A DNA stretch of 64,000 nucleotides from Allodiplogaster sudhausi (GCA_945643635.1 CALZFC010000268.1:2211001-2275000), one strand, 5' to 3'. Shown: positions 20,616 through 33,761, counted from the stretch's first letter. Notes: generated by a model not told the origin, from the sequence alone. Numbers and translations are program-made.

Positions 20616-22870
20616 TTAGAATGTAATGACTTCAAGATCCTTTTTGAAGTAGCCACCGTTCTGCTCCTTGCCGAGCTTCTTGAAAGATTGGATTAAGGAT
20701 GACGTTGACTCTTCCACCTAAATTGTCTCAATGCTCAAAAGTTCCCATAGGCATCAATGTTTTCTAATTGTAAGAGTATTTAATATATTGACCTAGGATG
20801 TCATGCGATGCAGATTCTTCTACCATCTATGTATATACATTAATTTTCTTGTTAGTTCAATGATCGCGACACTTCATTTACATATGTATATAAACAGATC
20901 GATTAGTTTTAAAACACACCGTAAAAGTAGCGTCCATTCCGCCCATGTCCGTCTGGACCCAGCCGGGACAGAAGGCATAGCAGTAGATGTTCTCGTCCGC
21001 CAGGTCGAACGAGAGCGTTCGCATCATCTGATTGACGGCTGCCTGAGAGAAAACGTATTGTTATTTTGTTTTAGACCCAGATTGCATAAGTTGAAATGTT
21101 GTAATTTGGGCGCCATTTTTTGGCGAAAAGCCAAGGCACCATTCTAGATCGAAGCCAATTGCATGCGCTACGGACTATTTTGCTTCAATGGATCAAAGTA
21201 CAATCAATAATTTTTTTGCTATTCTTAAAATAAATTATCGTATATTTTGATGCATTAAAAAATATATGAATGTATTAGAAAAAGGTTTGATTATTGATCT
21301 AGGAAAAGAAGTTTGAATAGTAGTATAGTAGCATAGTAGTATAATAGTATAAAAGTATAATAGTATAGTAGTATAGTAGCATAGTACTACAGATAGTAGT
21401 AAAGTGGTATAGATAGTAGTAAAGTAGTATAGATTGTAGTAAAGTAGTATAGATAGTAGTACAGTAGTCTAGTAGTATATAGGCCGTAACCCACCTTGCT
21501 CATCTTGTACGCAATCGCTTGCTTCGGCGTCGAGCCCGTGTTGCATGAGAGCGAGCCGAACAGCGAGCTGATTATGACGATGCGCGCGTGACCGGAAGAC
21601 TTTGACGCTTGTCGAAGAAGAGGAAGGAATTTCTGGAAAAAAGAAAGGGCGTCTAAGAAAAGGAAACAAAACAAAAAGAATTTTCAAACCATAAGATTGA
21701 CCACATGACAGTTTATTTATTGACATTTGTTGTCGTCTTTGATTCCCCCCTCCCCCTGATTGTGAGAAGAAACGTGTGAAAGTGTGAGCATGAAGTGGAT
21801 ATGATCTTGCACCTCGAATGGAGTAAAAAAATAGATTTGTTGACAGTTAGGGGTTTCCTGAATTTATAGAATACGTTTTTGGTTCACAAAATCGTTCGAG
21901 AATGCTACGGCTGGCTGCCCATTCTAGTACATTGATTCTTTTTAACGTTTTTTCTTCTGCAAAATATATTTTCAATATAAATATTTATTAATATTTTGAC
22001 ATTTATATATGCATGTAAGTAAGTTTAAAAAAAAGCTTCTCGTGCAATCTCGCAAACTAGGAAGAATGCATGCATGCAGAAGATGCTGTGTTGTGACCTG
22101 CGTAACGATGAGCGGCCCGATCGCATTGCACTCCAAGTGGCGGAGAGCTTAATTGAGTTTTCTCCCAACTTTCACTGCGCAAATATAAAGTGAAAAGAGA
22201 AAAAATAATTGAATCTTCGCACCAGTCCATAGTTTGGAGCGCATTAATGGCAAACATTGATCTTCTTGGCAAGAGTATTTACCAGATTCTCGTAGATCAA
22301 TGACTAATTAGCAGCCAGCCAAAACCTGCTTGACAGCAGCCGTAATAAAGTTGTCATCATTGACATCCATCTCGACGACGTGCAATCGGGCGTCGTCAAT
22401 TGCGAGCAACTCCTCAAGAGGGAAGAATCTTGCCAGGATTATTTTTCATGTATGGTAATACACTTATGGTTAGAATCAGCAGTAATAACGAAGTACTTGT
22501 TTAGAGCACGAAGAAGGGCATGATGCTCTCTCGCACTTTTGTCAGGCAAGAGGCTATTTCAAGAATAACTTTCTGGCTCCTTAATACAGAAGTCAGTGTG
22601 TTCTTGAAGCTGGCAGAAACTTTCAGCAACAACGAAGAAATAAGCATGAAAAATACACATATCGACAAAGGAACACATGTTTTGATGTTAATATTAGTAT
22701 TACTTTATTAATCATAGCTAGTTATATACAAATGTGTGTGTGTTTGTGTGTGCACCTTGGACGCCTGCTTGTTTCTGGTAGTTGCGATTAGAATGCGGAC
22801 GTCCGATTGCTAGAGGAACTCCTTGACGAGGCCGAGGCCGATTTGCACCAATCAAGAAGATGGTTGACAT
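20616..22870 (-). pseudogene. Short-chain dehydrogenase/reductase, C-factor-like (decayed N-terminus)
   Basis: Minus-strand exons, 5' to 3': 22870-22756, 22412-22326, 22147-22098, 21632-21495, 21042-20920, 20717-20616. Recognisable SDR parts are an N-terminal nucleotide-binding strand (IFLIGAN ... GLGLVKEF), RLHVVEMDVNDD, NAIGPLIVTQ, the catalytic serine strand RIVIISSLFGSLSC, the active-site YKMSK, and FCPGWVQTDMGG. This resembles csgA/C-factor-type NAD(P)-dependent reductases. Lesions are confined to the 5' part: after GANR the frame shifts, the restored frame meets a TAG before QSDVRILIATT, and no intact NNAG exon is found between 22325 and 22148. The C-terminal four exons are clean. I call it a pseudogene or a gene with mis-sequenced first exons. 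The substrate cannot be predicted. Confidence 0.7.
21315..21480. repeat. TAGTA-type minisatellite in the SDR intron
   Basis: Repeated AGTAGTATAGTAGCATAGTAGTA-like words fill about 160 bp directly next to the YKMSK exon donor (21494 side). Simple-sequence array, no coding potential. Confidence 0.75.
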
Positions 22871-23827
22871 GGTTCTGTTTTCTTGGCTACGAGCAAACTG
22901 CAATTGTTTTTTTCTTCAAAAAATTCGAAAAAAAAACGAAAACAAAAATATTCCAAACACACTGTAGAAGAAAGTAATGCTGAAAAATAAATATATATTA
23001 AAGTCTTATTGGAGTAGCGAGAGGGACGGATTTGCAAAATCGATGGTCTTCGAACTAATTTCAGACAGCGAAAGAGGCCACTGATTTTGGGGAACAAAAA
23101 ATTTTGAAGCGCTTTGATGAGAACGAAAAGGAAAGAGAGCTTGCTTGACAGCGCGCAAAAAACGCGGATGAAATACATTTTAGTCGCTATAACGCGGCTA
23201 CTTACTGGGTGGCTGCGGCTTTAGTGAGACGCTTCTTAAAGTGGTTGTGATGGAAAAGACGATTGATGTGTTTTGACAGAGCGAAACAGAACGGGTTGAG
23301 ACGAGAGTAGCGAGAGCGAAAGATGAAAAAGAAATCACAAACTATAAGACAATGCACAAAAGGCGCCGATGTTAGTTTGCTGTTATCTTTCTTATCTCTT
23401 CTTACCTTCCTTCTGTCTTCTATTTACAGTTACCATCTTGACCGATCTGCGCCGCTGCTCAAGCTTCGAAAGCATTAGAAAGGATAATAAGGCATAGAGT
23501 GCAGTGGAAAGCCAAAAAATTTAACCTTGAAAAAATATCGTCTAGGAAAAGAAGCTCGCTTTTGTGGCTGAGAAAAACCAAGCAACTGTCATGTGAAATA
23601 TGAATCACTCCAGTCACGAGTTCCTGTTCTTCCTTTCTCTGCTAAATTCTACTTTGCAGACAGAGGCAAACGAGAGATGAGTAATATTTTATCTTTGCAA
23701 AAAAGAGAGACAAAACAAATTCTCACATTTCTTCCAATAGAGCAGTGATGTGAAGAGTTTTGAAGGCGAGGCAGTGATTCCTTATTTTGAGCGGGTAAAG
23801 TATCTTAATGCCAATAGCAAAGCACGT

Positions 23828-23921
23828 GATTAAATTATTTACCACTAATTATTTACGATCAACTATTTTGTATTTTGTCGATTAAATTATTTACCACTAA
23901 TTATTTACGATCAACTATTTT
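23828..23921. repeat. Two-copy 52-bp tandem repeat
   Basis: A 42-bp block from GATTAAATTATTTACCAC to GATCAACTATTTT occurs at 23828-23869 and again at 23880-23921. The flanking 22.9-24.5 kb has no gene that I recognise. Confidence 0.75.
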
Positions 23922-24557
23922 ATGATCCGGAATAACAATCAAATCGCAATTAATTCAATCGTACGATCGTCCACCGGCTTCAGGAGGGGCACTAACGTCC
24001 AAAATAAATGTTAGAGACAAATGAACGCAAATCAAATGCCATGCATAGTATCTCAGCAGAATCATTAGACAACAAAAATTTTGTTCTGATGAATCATGGG
24101 AACAATGAGGAGCATCAAAAATAAGCGCAATCATTAAATCCTGAAAATAGCAGTCATGATTATGTCGCATAGATAAAGCTTGTTTTCTTTAAAACAAAAT
24201 CGCTGCTGTTTTCGGCTGCCTTTAAATAATTGCATAATTGCTTTCAGCCTTGATACTTTTCATGTTCAACAAAAAGGAAGAGATGAAGGAGTAAGACGGC
24301 ATAGAGTGAGATTATGTATGTGGACTAACTCGAGCACACATCAGGAATGGGAGCGGAAATATTAGCATGGGGGCAATGCATCGTGCACTTCTTTGTCATA
24401 CGGCAAGTCTCTGCGCCGCGAATCGGTTGAGAGACGTGAATAAGTAGTCAAACATGGATGCATAAAAAAACTTGGACAATGTAGCAAACTGCTCTCATTG
24501 ATTCAACACTAATAATTCAGTCTATAAATCAGTCAATAATTGATGAAACAAAAAAAA

Positions 24558-26493
24558 TCAATGCGAATAGTGAACGTTCATGATCTGCCGCAGCTGCACG
24601 AGATGCCGGCGTCGCTGAACGAGAATGAAGCCGACCGTGATGATCTAGGTATTTATTGATTTATTTATTGACTGAAAGAGTATTCTTTGTTTTTTTTTCC
24701 TTTTTAAACATGTGGAATTCAAATAAATAGGTGAAGAAATAGAGAATTACGAAACTAGTATATCATGCCAAAGAGGTTTGTGTGCTGGATACGTGTGGAA
24801 TTTGAATTTGATTTTGATTGCCTAATTAACTATTACTTAGGTAATAATTGCTTAATTAGCAATTAATTACCTGTAGCATCGCAGCAATGGCGATGAGACC
24901 GACGACAGGTCGAAGCGAACACGTGGAACAAAGTGACGAAGAAGACGGGGAAGAAGAAGTAGCTGATGATGAAGTAGCTGAGGCTGAGGAGTGATTCGAC
25001 TCCTTTGCTCTCCTCTCTCCATCGCTGCTCATGCGCACGTGGTCGCCGCCTTCGTCGAGTGTCAACGGAGCAGCGCGGGGTTCGTCTCGTATTACCTAAC
25101 AGAAAATCAGAATAAAAGAATTATTCCGCCCTATATTTCTGGTCCCTTTACCATATTTTATTTATAGATTACACTTATTGACTCTTTACACATTTTTTAT
25201 TATACATTTTTATATTCTCCATAATACTTGTTGTCAATTTATCGTGTTTACCGCTGCTAAATTAGATTAAATAAGTTGAATTAAATGTAAATGTAGCACC
25301 CTGCTCGGCTGCTGATGACGCAATTCTGACGATACGTCATTATGTCGTGTTTCGTCATCGCTTAGCGGCTCGACACTCTCTCGTCGACGCAGAAGCGCGC
25401 CGCCCTCTTCTGCCGTCAGCACGAGCATCTATAAATAGTAAATATATGACAATTTAAGATTTAAAAAAAATATATATATATATATATATGTTGAGATATA
25501 TATTTAAAATATTATAAAGAGAACCGTCTTTTAGAAGGCCTAAAAGAATTAATTAAGTATAAAATAAGATATAACCTCTTCCGTGCGCACGTCGATCGTG
25601 AGCGGCGGCTCGCTCGTCGTCGTCTGCCGTCGAATGCGGCGCCTGTCGTCGTCTCCATTCGCGCTAACCCGCCCGGTCTCGGGTGCGAAGAGAGTCGCGC
25701 GCGACGGAGGCGGAAATGGCTCCCAAAGAGGCGCCGCGTGCACGGCAGCAACAAAGCGAGCCGGATGGTCGTCCGGGAGCGCGGAGCCGGTCGGGGACAA
25801 GAGGACCGGCTGCGACTGGACAAACCCGGCCGGTCTCGGATGCGGGGATGGCCGCCGCGATCTCGTCGGCCAAGATGTCACCGAGTTGTCGGTGAGATCA
25901 ATTGGTGAATCGGAGGACTCGACACCTAATAGTTACGTCTTTTTTAGATATATTTATATGGCAATGCAAAATGTCAAAAAAAATCCGCGTTTTTGCGCCT
26001 TTGACCTGTTTTGTGAGATTTTTTACCGTCATGTACGAAACACATTTCTCCAATAATCAACCTTGAAAATTGCTATGTTATCGAATGCTTCTTCACCTCC
26101 AAACCAGTGAAAGAGCAAGAATTGAAAGTTGAATTTTCGGGAACAAGACGAGGTTAGCAAAGTGAACGCACGCATAAGTCGCGCTCCACGTGCAGCACTG
26201 CCGCCATCGACGCGCTCCGGCGGGCTACGTCTGCAAGTGAGAAATAGGCATTTAAATTTCGCGCCAAGTCTTATTTTCAAAGCGACTTTGGCGGCAAGAA
26301 TTAAAAGCGAACGTTTGCCGGGAAGGAATCTCTGCCGACGTCGTGCCGCGATGTGCGGCCGGCGGCTGGTCATAGGTGTTCGTGTGGGCGGAACCTTTAG
26401 AAAGAGACGAATGAAAGGGATTGGATGGGGAAGAAGATAAGAAGCAGAGAAAGAGAGAGAGAAAAAATAAAAAGAGAGAAGAGAAAGAGGAGA

Positions 26494-26528
<35 letters not shown>

Positions 26529-26686
26529 ACAGACCAGGTCTCATTTGGCGCGCAACGATGGACGAGTCGTACTCGGGCACCGACGAGTACGGCGGATTTG
26601 GCTGCGAGAGGTATGCGGAACGAGCGGGCGCGTGTGCGTCGTCGATGGAAGAAGCTGATGGTGAGAGAAAGAAGAGAGAGAAAGAG

Positions 26687-26726
<40 letters not shown>

Positions 26727-29051
26727 AGAGAAAGAGGGAGAGAGAAGGAGAGAGGGGAGAGAAAGAGGGAGAGAGAGAGAAAGCAAGAAAGAGAGAGAGA
26801 GAGAGAAAGAGAGAGGGGGAGAGAAAGATAGAGAGAGAGAGAAAGTGAGAGAGAAAGAGAGAAAGAGAGAGAAAGAAAGAGAGAAAGAGAAAAGAGAAAG
26901 AGAGAGAAAGAAAAGATTAATAAGCATGCAGGATGGCATCAGAAGATGTCAAGGTTTATTGGCAAGTCTAAAATAATACTTTTCTTCTAAATATGTATTA
27001 AAAGCGTTTTAATATATCTTTCTTTTTCACTGTTTACGCCTACCGGCCGCATGGGATGCTTGAGGAGAAGACGGAGATGCGGGATGAGCAGCCGAGTAGA
27101 AACCACTTCCAGCCTGTAGGCAAATTAAAACGTACAAAGTGCCAAATCATCCAAGACACAGTGAAGAAGACTATCTGGAGAGGTCAACAAGTCCTCACTG
27201 ATCAAGACGTCATTGTTATTAAAAAAATTTTTTTTTTCAAAACAACATTTTTGTTTAAGATAACATTGATGTCTAAGATATGTAACATATTTGTCTAAGA
27301 CAACATTTGTGTAAGGAATCATTTTGAGACAACCTTGTTTCCCCAAGATCCCCCTATTTGTTTTGGAATACTCACATATCCTGGTGTACTGTAGCCGTTA
27401 GCATATCGTGGTGTACTGTAGCTGCTCGAATATCTTGGTGTACTGTAGCTGTTGTACGGCGCACTTGGCGGTGTTGCATAGCTGTTCTCGGCAGGCCGGC
27501 TTGCGTACGATGATGGCGAAACGGTCGTCGAGAACGAAAAGGTATGCGAGCCGCTCGGTAGTTGTGGAGAAGCTGTTAAGAGGATGCGCTTTATTTTTCG
27601 AATAAAATTTAAAAAATTTACATATGAATAAAAAGAAGTGGTTTTGAATATGTGCAATCGATCTTCCCCTCTTATCAATGCGCTCGCTCTAATACGTCAA
27701 ATATAGGAGCTCTGAATCATTGCATACATGGTGAGGTTGCGTATGTGCGAGTGGTCGACATCGATGGCGAAGAAGTCGACGACCACGAAGGGAGTGGAGT
27801 CGTGTACACATGAAGAAAGGATTTGAAAAAGATTTATTTTACAACTCTAAACAATATTTTTATCAAGATATTTTAATGTCTTTTTAACGACCTTTTAATT
27901 TTCCCTAATCCCTATCAATCGCATAATATCTATCCTTTGTATTAAAACAAATTTGCGCGCGAATTCAAAAACAAATTGAGCCCAACGGTCTCCTTGAAAT
28001 ACTTGATAAGACGCAACCAACTTGCTCTGGCGCCGTCTGCCGTTCGGACGCCGCCGTGTCAAGGTTGAGATCGGTCCAGATGCGCGCAAGTTCAGCGCTA
28101 AAAAGCTTATTTTAAAACTTGTGTTTGAATTTCCCGCTGAAACCGCATTTCAAACATATTAAACCTACCGTATCTTCTCCATCTCTGCGTCGCCAAGTGT
28201 TGCGTTTTCGGCGGCTTTGAGTGGGCTGAAAATTTATATAATTATTTCATTCGAATATATTAACAAGATAAAAAAATTGAGAAGAATTTTGTTTGAGCAT
28301 ACGTAAAAGAAATGATTGATTGAATATGAAACGTTATGTCGAGAGTTCGCGACGTTGTCGTGAGCGGTCGCCGACTTGTCGATGAGCTTGAGGTCGCTGA
28401 GGTCGAAGTCGAGGTCGGTGAAGTGGACTCGATGAAAGGCGGAGTTGGATGCTCCTTGAACTCGGTGTGGATCGGCAGATCGGCCGAGAGCGGCGCACAC
28501 TCGGGCGGCTGCGAGAGAGAAAGAGAGAATCGGAGTGAATAAAGAGAGGGAGAAAGAAAGAAAGAGTCAGATTGAAAAGAGAGAGAGAGAGTGTGTGAGA
28601 GAGAGAACGAGAGAGAGAGAGAGTGAGAGAGGGATGCAAAGATTCACAATTGATTATAATAGGTATCTTTATAAAGTATTTTTATTTATTATTATATTTA
28701 TAAATAAATATTTCATATTTAATATAATATGAGAATCGCACCGAAATCCCCTCGCATCCCTGCGCCTCCTTCGAGCACATTGTGATCTGGCATGCAAAGT
28801 GGACGAGCATCTGGTCGGCGAAGCGGAAGGCAGGGATGGTAGTGTGGGCCTGCTGGAGAGAGGCAGAGTAGGCGAGGGGAGAGAGGAGAGAGGAGTCCGT
28901 GACGCAACTGGAAGAGAGAGAGAGAGAGAGAGAGGGGGGGGAGGGAGGGAGAGGGAGGTGAGAGAGAGAGAGGTGAGAGAGAAGGAGAGAAAGAGAGAAG
29001 TTAGAAAAAGGGAGAGAGATGGATAGTTTGAAGAGAGATAAAGAGAGCAGA

Positions 29052-29085
<34 letters not shown>

Positions 29086-30182
29086 GAGAGATAAAGAAGG
29101 AGAGAATGAGAGCGATAAAGAAGGAGAGAATGAGATTGAGAAACAAAGAAAGAATGATACTAATAAAGAAAGACAGAGAAGAGAAAGAGAGAATCAGAGA
29201 TATGTAGAAAGAAAGAAGACTGACCCTCGCTCGTCCACCAGCCGATACTCCTCGCCGCCAGTGCCACGTACGACACACGAATGAACAAGGAAACCAGAGT
29301 CGGCTGAAATAAAATAAATAGGTTATTTAAAAAAAATATAGATAATAATTGTCCTCTTTCTCAGATGTTAGTTCATCTTATTTTAACTTGTTGTGTCTTA
29401 TTTTATCTTATTCTATCAAATATTTTTTTCATTCCCTTTAGTTTTTTTGAGGTTTCGGAGATAACAGAACAATTTCCTATCTGTCATGTCAATAGTAAAT
29501 GAAAGATAAATAGGAAGATTTAAGAGCACAAAAAGAGGATAAAAGCATGAAAAATAGAGGGAGAGGGGAAAGCAACAACAAAGGCACTACCGATTTTTTT
29601 AGACGAAAATTGCTGCGCTCCATTCATTGTTCATGGCAAACAAAGTCGAAAATGAATAGAACATTTTGCGCGAAATCGCAAGGTCAGCGACGGCTTATCA
29701 AGACAGTAGGATGAGAGAGAGAGAGAGATAGAGAGAGAAATAGTGAGCCAGCAAAGGAGAGGAGAGAGTTAAAGAGCGAGAGATTAAGAGAGAGAGTGTA
29801 TATGTGAGAGAGAGAGAGAGAGTGAGAGATAAAGAGAGGAAGAATAGCGAGGGACAAAGACAGCACGGGAGCATCTGCAGATTTGCGTGTTTAAGCATTC
29901 AATTCATTGCTGATGTCATGCCCTATCATCTCGTTCTACTATTATATACCTACATACATGTGTATTCATGCCTTATCGAGAAAGATTACGACAAAAATTT
30001 AGATTTAGAGCAGAGAGATGAGTGATAAACGAGAAACTGGAGAGAAGACTGAAAAGTTTGCAGCGTCAGATAGAGAATTGAGAAAGAGAAATGAAATATA
30101 TAGACATGCAGAGAAAGAGAGAGAAAAAATAGAGTAATAAAGAGGGAGAGAAATAGAGAGAGAGAGTGAAAGAGAGAGTGAT

Positions 30183-30215
<33 letters not shown>

Positions 30216-33200
30216 CAGGGATGATCACTGACAGCTGTCGCAGCTCCACCGATGCACGACGTCGTCGCCGACCTTGGCCGCGTGGACGTGCGGCCCGTTC
30301 ATCGAGCCGGCCAGCACGTCGTAGCGGCAGACGGGCGCGCCGCCTTGAGATTTTAAAAAAAATAACGATTTGAATCTCCCGCGCAAATGTGTTTTTTTAA
30401 ATATAATTTTTTGGAATACGCCACATGATAGCAAACGATTCCCTTCTAAAATCCCAGCTCAGAGGGAGAGAGAAAGAGAGATAATGAGAGAGAAAGAGAC
30501 ACTGAAGATGGACCTCGCCTTCTTTTTCCTTTGTTCTCACAAAACAACAATTGTCTGTCTGCCTTTCTCGACCCACTGTCCAGAATATGAGTAAGGATTA
30601 CATTAAAGAAAATCATTAACTGTTCTGTTATATAAGTAAATATATTAAAAGTTTTCAGGCGGGATATTCAAATTCGAATTTAGAATGGGTGGTACCTTCC
30701 GCCTCGGCGTTAAGTGCATGCGTGGCGGCCGTGGCCGCCGCGTCGGCCGACGCCGCGGTCGCCGGTGTCGTGCTCGAGGCGGCCGAGCCCTCGAGTGATG
30801 TCGACGCGAGCTCACTATGGGGGCAGATTATTAATTAACTTTACTTTTTAAAAAAAATTATTGACTACTAATGTTTTTTGACTATTGTTTTCGCTTTCTG
30901 TCTACCTGTAGAAAATATTAATGATTGGATTACTATTATTTTTTTGACTATTTTTTCGCTTTCTATCTATTAGTAGACAAATTAATTATTGGGCTACTAT
31001 TTTTTTACTATATTTTTTCGCTTTCCATCTATATTTCTATCTATATTTAAAATCTTACTCCCATTGTGTTCTTTGTCAATCAACCAGGCAGTCAATACTT
31101 CCCCGAGAACTGACCCGATGTCGAGTGTCGACTCGAGCTTGACGTCACTCGCCTGCTTGTAGAAGCAGCTCAGACGGAAGGCGCGGTCGCCGGCCGTGAT
31201 GAAGAGGCGATGCCGCTGCACGACCACGGTCACGGTGAAGAGCACGCCGGCGGGAGACGCCTGAAAGGGGGGGCGGAGCCTGAGAATTGAGTGGGTGAAG
31301 CTTGAAAATGTGGGCGGAGCTTGTAAAAGAGTGGGCGGAGCTTGGAAAAGAGTGGGCGGAGCTTGGAAGTGAGTGGGCGGAGCTTGAAAATATGTGGGAT
31401 GATATAGAAAATATGTGCTAAAGTCAAATAAGTGGCGCGTTGAGAGACCATTATTCCTTCATTACAAAAGGATACAATAACGCTGAACCACTACCTTTTG
31501 AATTGAATGTGTGATAGATTGTACTCTAATTATTGTTATAATAAATTCTAACGCCTTCTTGTTAAACTTGGATATTCTAGTGCGACTTTAAATAAAAGTT
31601 TGTCTTAATTGCAATTGTACATTTAAGATAGCACGACGATAGAGATATGTATGTAGCTACAGAGATTAATTTTCGCATGCGCCTTCGTGTCCCTTGCCCT
31701 CTGCGATCGGGATATCTTTGCTCTGTTGACTCCTCACTATTTATGTCTGGCAGGTCTTATGGAAAGCGTGATCTTTCCAAGTGGACTTAATGTTGTCCCC
31801 TGAGGCCTTGAGACTTTGCACTATGGGCACTCTGGAGGGCGAAATAACGTAAGTAGCGAAAGTAGAGAAAAAAGTGAGAGTGAACGAGAGAGAGAAAGAG
31901 GAAAATAGAGAGAGACGACGAATAGGGAAAGAGAGAAGAAGAAGATAGGAAGGGAAGAAGCGAGAGAGACAAATTTAGAAAGAAAACGAGGAAGAGAGAG
32001 ACGAGAGAAAAAGAAGAAAGGTGAATGTAAGAGGACATGAAGACTCCAAGGCGACAACACCAGGTAATGGTAGCTGATCTGTATAACTGGTCCCGCTTCT
32101 GATTCTAGTATGTTTTTCTTTAGTTCTCTCGCCGCTCTGCTTCCCTGACTCTCTCTCTCTCTCTTTCTCTAATTCTCTCTCCTTCTCTCACTCTTTCTCC
32201 CTCTCCGCTTCTCTCTTTTCTTCTTCCTCTAACTTTTGGCTTAGTGGTCAAATTCACATGCCATTTTCTAATAGCGCCATCTTCGTTCAATGTCAATTTC
32301 ACTTCCTTCCGACGCATAAACATACCGCAATCGTTGTTCTCTCTCACTCTTACTCGCTCTCTCTTCGTCTCGCTCTCTTTCTCCCTCTCTCTCACTTTCC
32401 CTCTCTCTTACTCTCTCTCTCTCTCATTTACTCTCTCTAACTTTCTCTCTCGTTCTCAGCCACTCTCTCCCTCTATACACTGTGCTAAAACGAGAAAAGA
32501 ATGCCGAATCTCGCGAAATAAAGAGAACAGAATGGAGAAGACTGATCGCACAGCGGGACGTCCAAGCAAGAGTCTGTACGAGAAAACACGTCATGCAGCC
32601 TTTTAAGCACATTAAAAGCGTGAAAAAAAACAACTCTTCAGCCCTTGATCTTTCTCCCGTGACTCTGTCACGCTAAATTTCTCTTAATCTGAGAAAATTG
32701 CAAGTCATACTACTTTTATTTATTTCCAAAAAAATTCAAAAATAAGAATATTCAGTGCCCAAGTATTTGGGGTTCATTTTTCAGTGTAAAGCAATCCAAA
32801 GCTACTATTTTTTATTATGTACATTTTCTTCTTCTTCTCTTTCTGTCCACACGGGAATCTTTAATAATTTTTCTCTCGGCGGGAACTTTAAATTTAAATT
32901 TGAATTCTCCTCCTCACCATTCGCTGTCGCGCGACGGCGCAATCGCCCGCGTATGGCACGTCAACGTAGAAGGGCACGGTCATCGGTCGCTTCGCGTAAT
33001 CGAGATGGCAGTTCGGGTCGCCAAAGAAGCCACGCACGTACGCGTGCCCGGTAAAGGGCATCGTCGGCGGCACGAGATGAAGACGCAGCCCGGAGGGGAG
33101 ACACTCCTGGCGGCGGGAAATTTGAATTTGAATTTTTTAAACTTTCAAATTCTTTCATTAATTTTTCTTTTAAACATTTTTATGCACATAGTTGTAATTT

Positions 33201-33482
33201 TTTTTACGCTTTCGCAGAACCAAAAAAAATATGAGATACGTTTATTGAGTCAGAAGAATTTTTTGAAACATAATTTGGCGGGAAGAAAAAATATTCAAAT
33301 TCAAAATATCTGACTAATCTCGGCGGTGGCGCGGCGTGCGATGTTGTCTCGACGGCGCGTTCCCGTATTGAGGGAACAGCGAGTTGAGAGGAGGCGGCTA
33401 AGGGGATGAGGGCGGGTAGGAGGAGAAGAATTGTGGGGAGGAGAGGAGTGTGGCCGGAGGAGGGGCAGTATCTCTGCCGCAT
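24558..33482 (-). CDS. ZP-domain transmembrane protein, cuticlin-like
   Basis: Nineteen minus-strand exons, about 869 aa, frame kept throughout: 33482-33315, 33106-32918, 31260-31115, 30814-30696, 30343-30233, 29303-29225, 28907-28742, 28508-28333, 28225-28169, 28097-28018, 27572-27376, 27113-27044, 26654-26535, 26394-26313, 26230-26172, 25925-25576, 25428-25300, 25095-24871, 24644-24558 (TGA). Exon 1 has a signal peptide. Exons 2-7 give a full zona pellucida domain: PFTGHAYVRGFFGDPNC, TVVVQRHRLFITAGDRAF, CRYDVLAGSMNGP, VGDDVVHRWSC, DSGFLVHSCVVRG, FRFADQMLVHFACQI and the closing GCEGISPPEC. Then come Thr/Ser-rich, Tyr-Ser-Thr-Pro (YSTPRY) and Pro-rich linkers, a DDDRRRIRR convertase-like site, and a C-terminal helix (VVGLIAIAAMLQIITVGFIL) followed by QRRR. 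Nematode ZP proteins of this layout (CUT/NOAH-type) are cleaved from the membrane and polymerise in apical matrix or cuticle. The specific member is not identified. Confidence 0.88.
26430..26925. repeat. GA tract in ZP gene introns
   Basis: GAGAGA-rich sequence flanks and surrounds exon 26654-26535 of the ZP gene (TC on the gene's sense strand). The plus-strand ATG at 26558 that looks like a start is the reverse complement of that exon. Confidence 0.85.
28515..30225. repeat. Cluster of GA tracts in ZP gene introns
   Basis: Four GA-rich blocks (about 28515-28640, 28910-29215, 29710-29840, 30020-30220) occupy three successive introns. All are GA on the plus strand and therefore polypyrimidine on the gene's sense strand, directly upstream of its 3' splice sites in several cases. 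Confidence 0.8.
31262..31395. repeat. Tandem GTGGGCGGAGCTTG repeat in a ZP gene intron
   Basis: Five to six units of about 25-28 bp, each containing GTGGGCGGAGCTTG or a close variant, start directly after exon 31260-31115. Its reverse complement (CAAGCTCCGCCCAC) is the word repeated in the coding 3' exon of the Gly/Cys-rich gene at 10330-10410. Confidence 0.8.
31865..32475. repeat. GA then TC tract in a ZP gene intron
   Basis: GA-rich at about 31865-32020 and TC-rich at about 32140-32470, within the 1.66-kb intron between exons 33106-32918 and 31260-31115. Confidence 0.8.
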
Positions 33483-33761
33483 TCCGGGGCCGTGTAATAG
33501 TAAAGTTGACGGGGCCGTGGAATTGAAACGTAGACTTGGGATGGGCCGTAAAATAGGTAGCCGAGAATGCTCACGAAGCTTCGAAGCAGCTCGGACAGTC
33601 TCACCGTCACGTCGCAAAAGATCACACTGAACTCGAGGAAGTGTCAAGAAGGTATCGAAGAGAACGAGAGAGAACGATGGTCAGATGGAGAAATAAATAG
33701 CGAGAGAGAGGGTGAGAGAATGAGGAAGAAGAGATAAAGAGAGAGAAAGAGAATTTGAGAA

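Noticed and set aside
26558..26660. Plus-strand ATG with coding-like sequence ending at a GTGAGA donor
   Set aside because: The minus strand of the same segment joins in phase with both neighbouring ZP gene exons; the plus reading has no upstream or downstream partner.
28682..29278. 198-codon minus-strand ORF
   Set aside because: Only its ends are coding (ZP exons 28907-28742 and 29303-29225); the middle is a TC repeat intron that happens to stay open.
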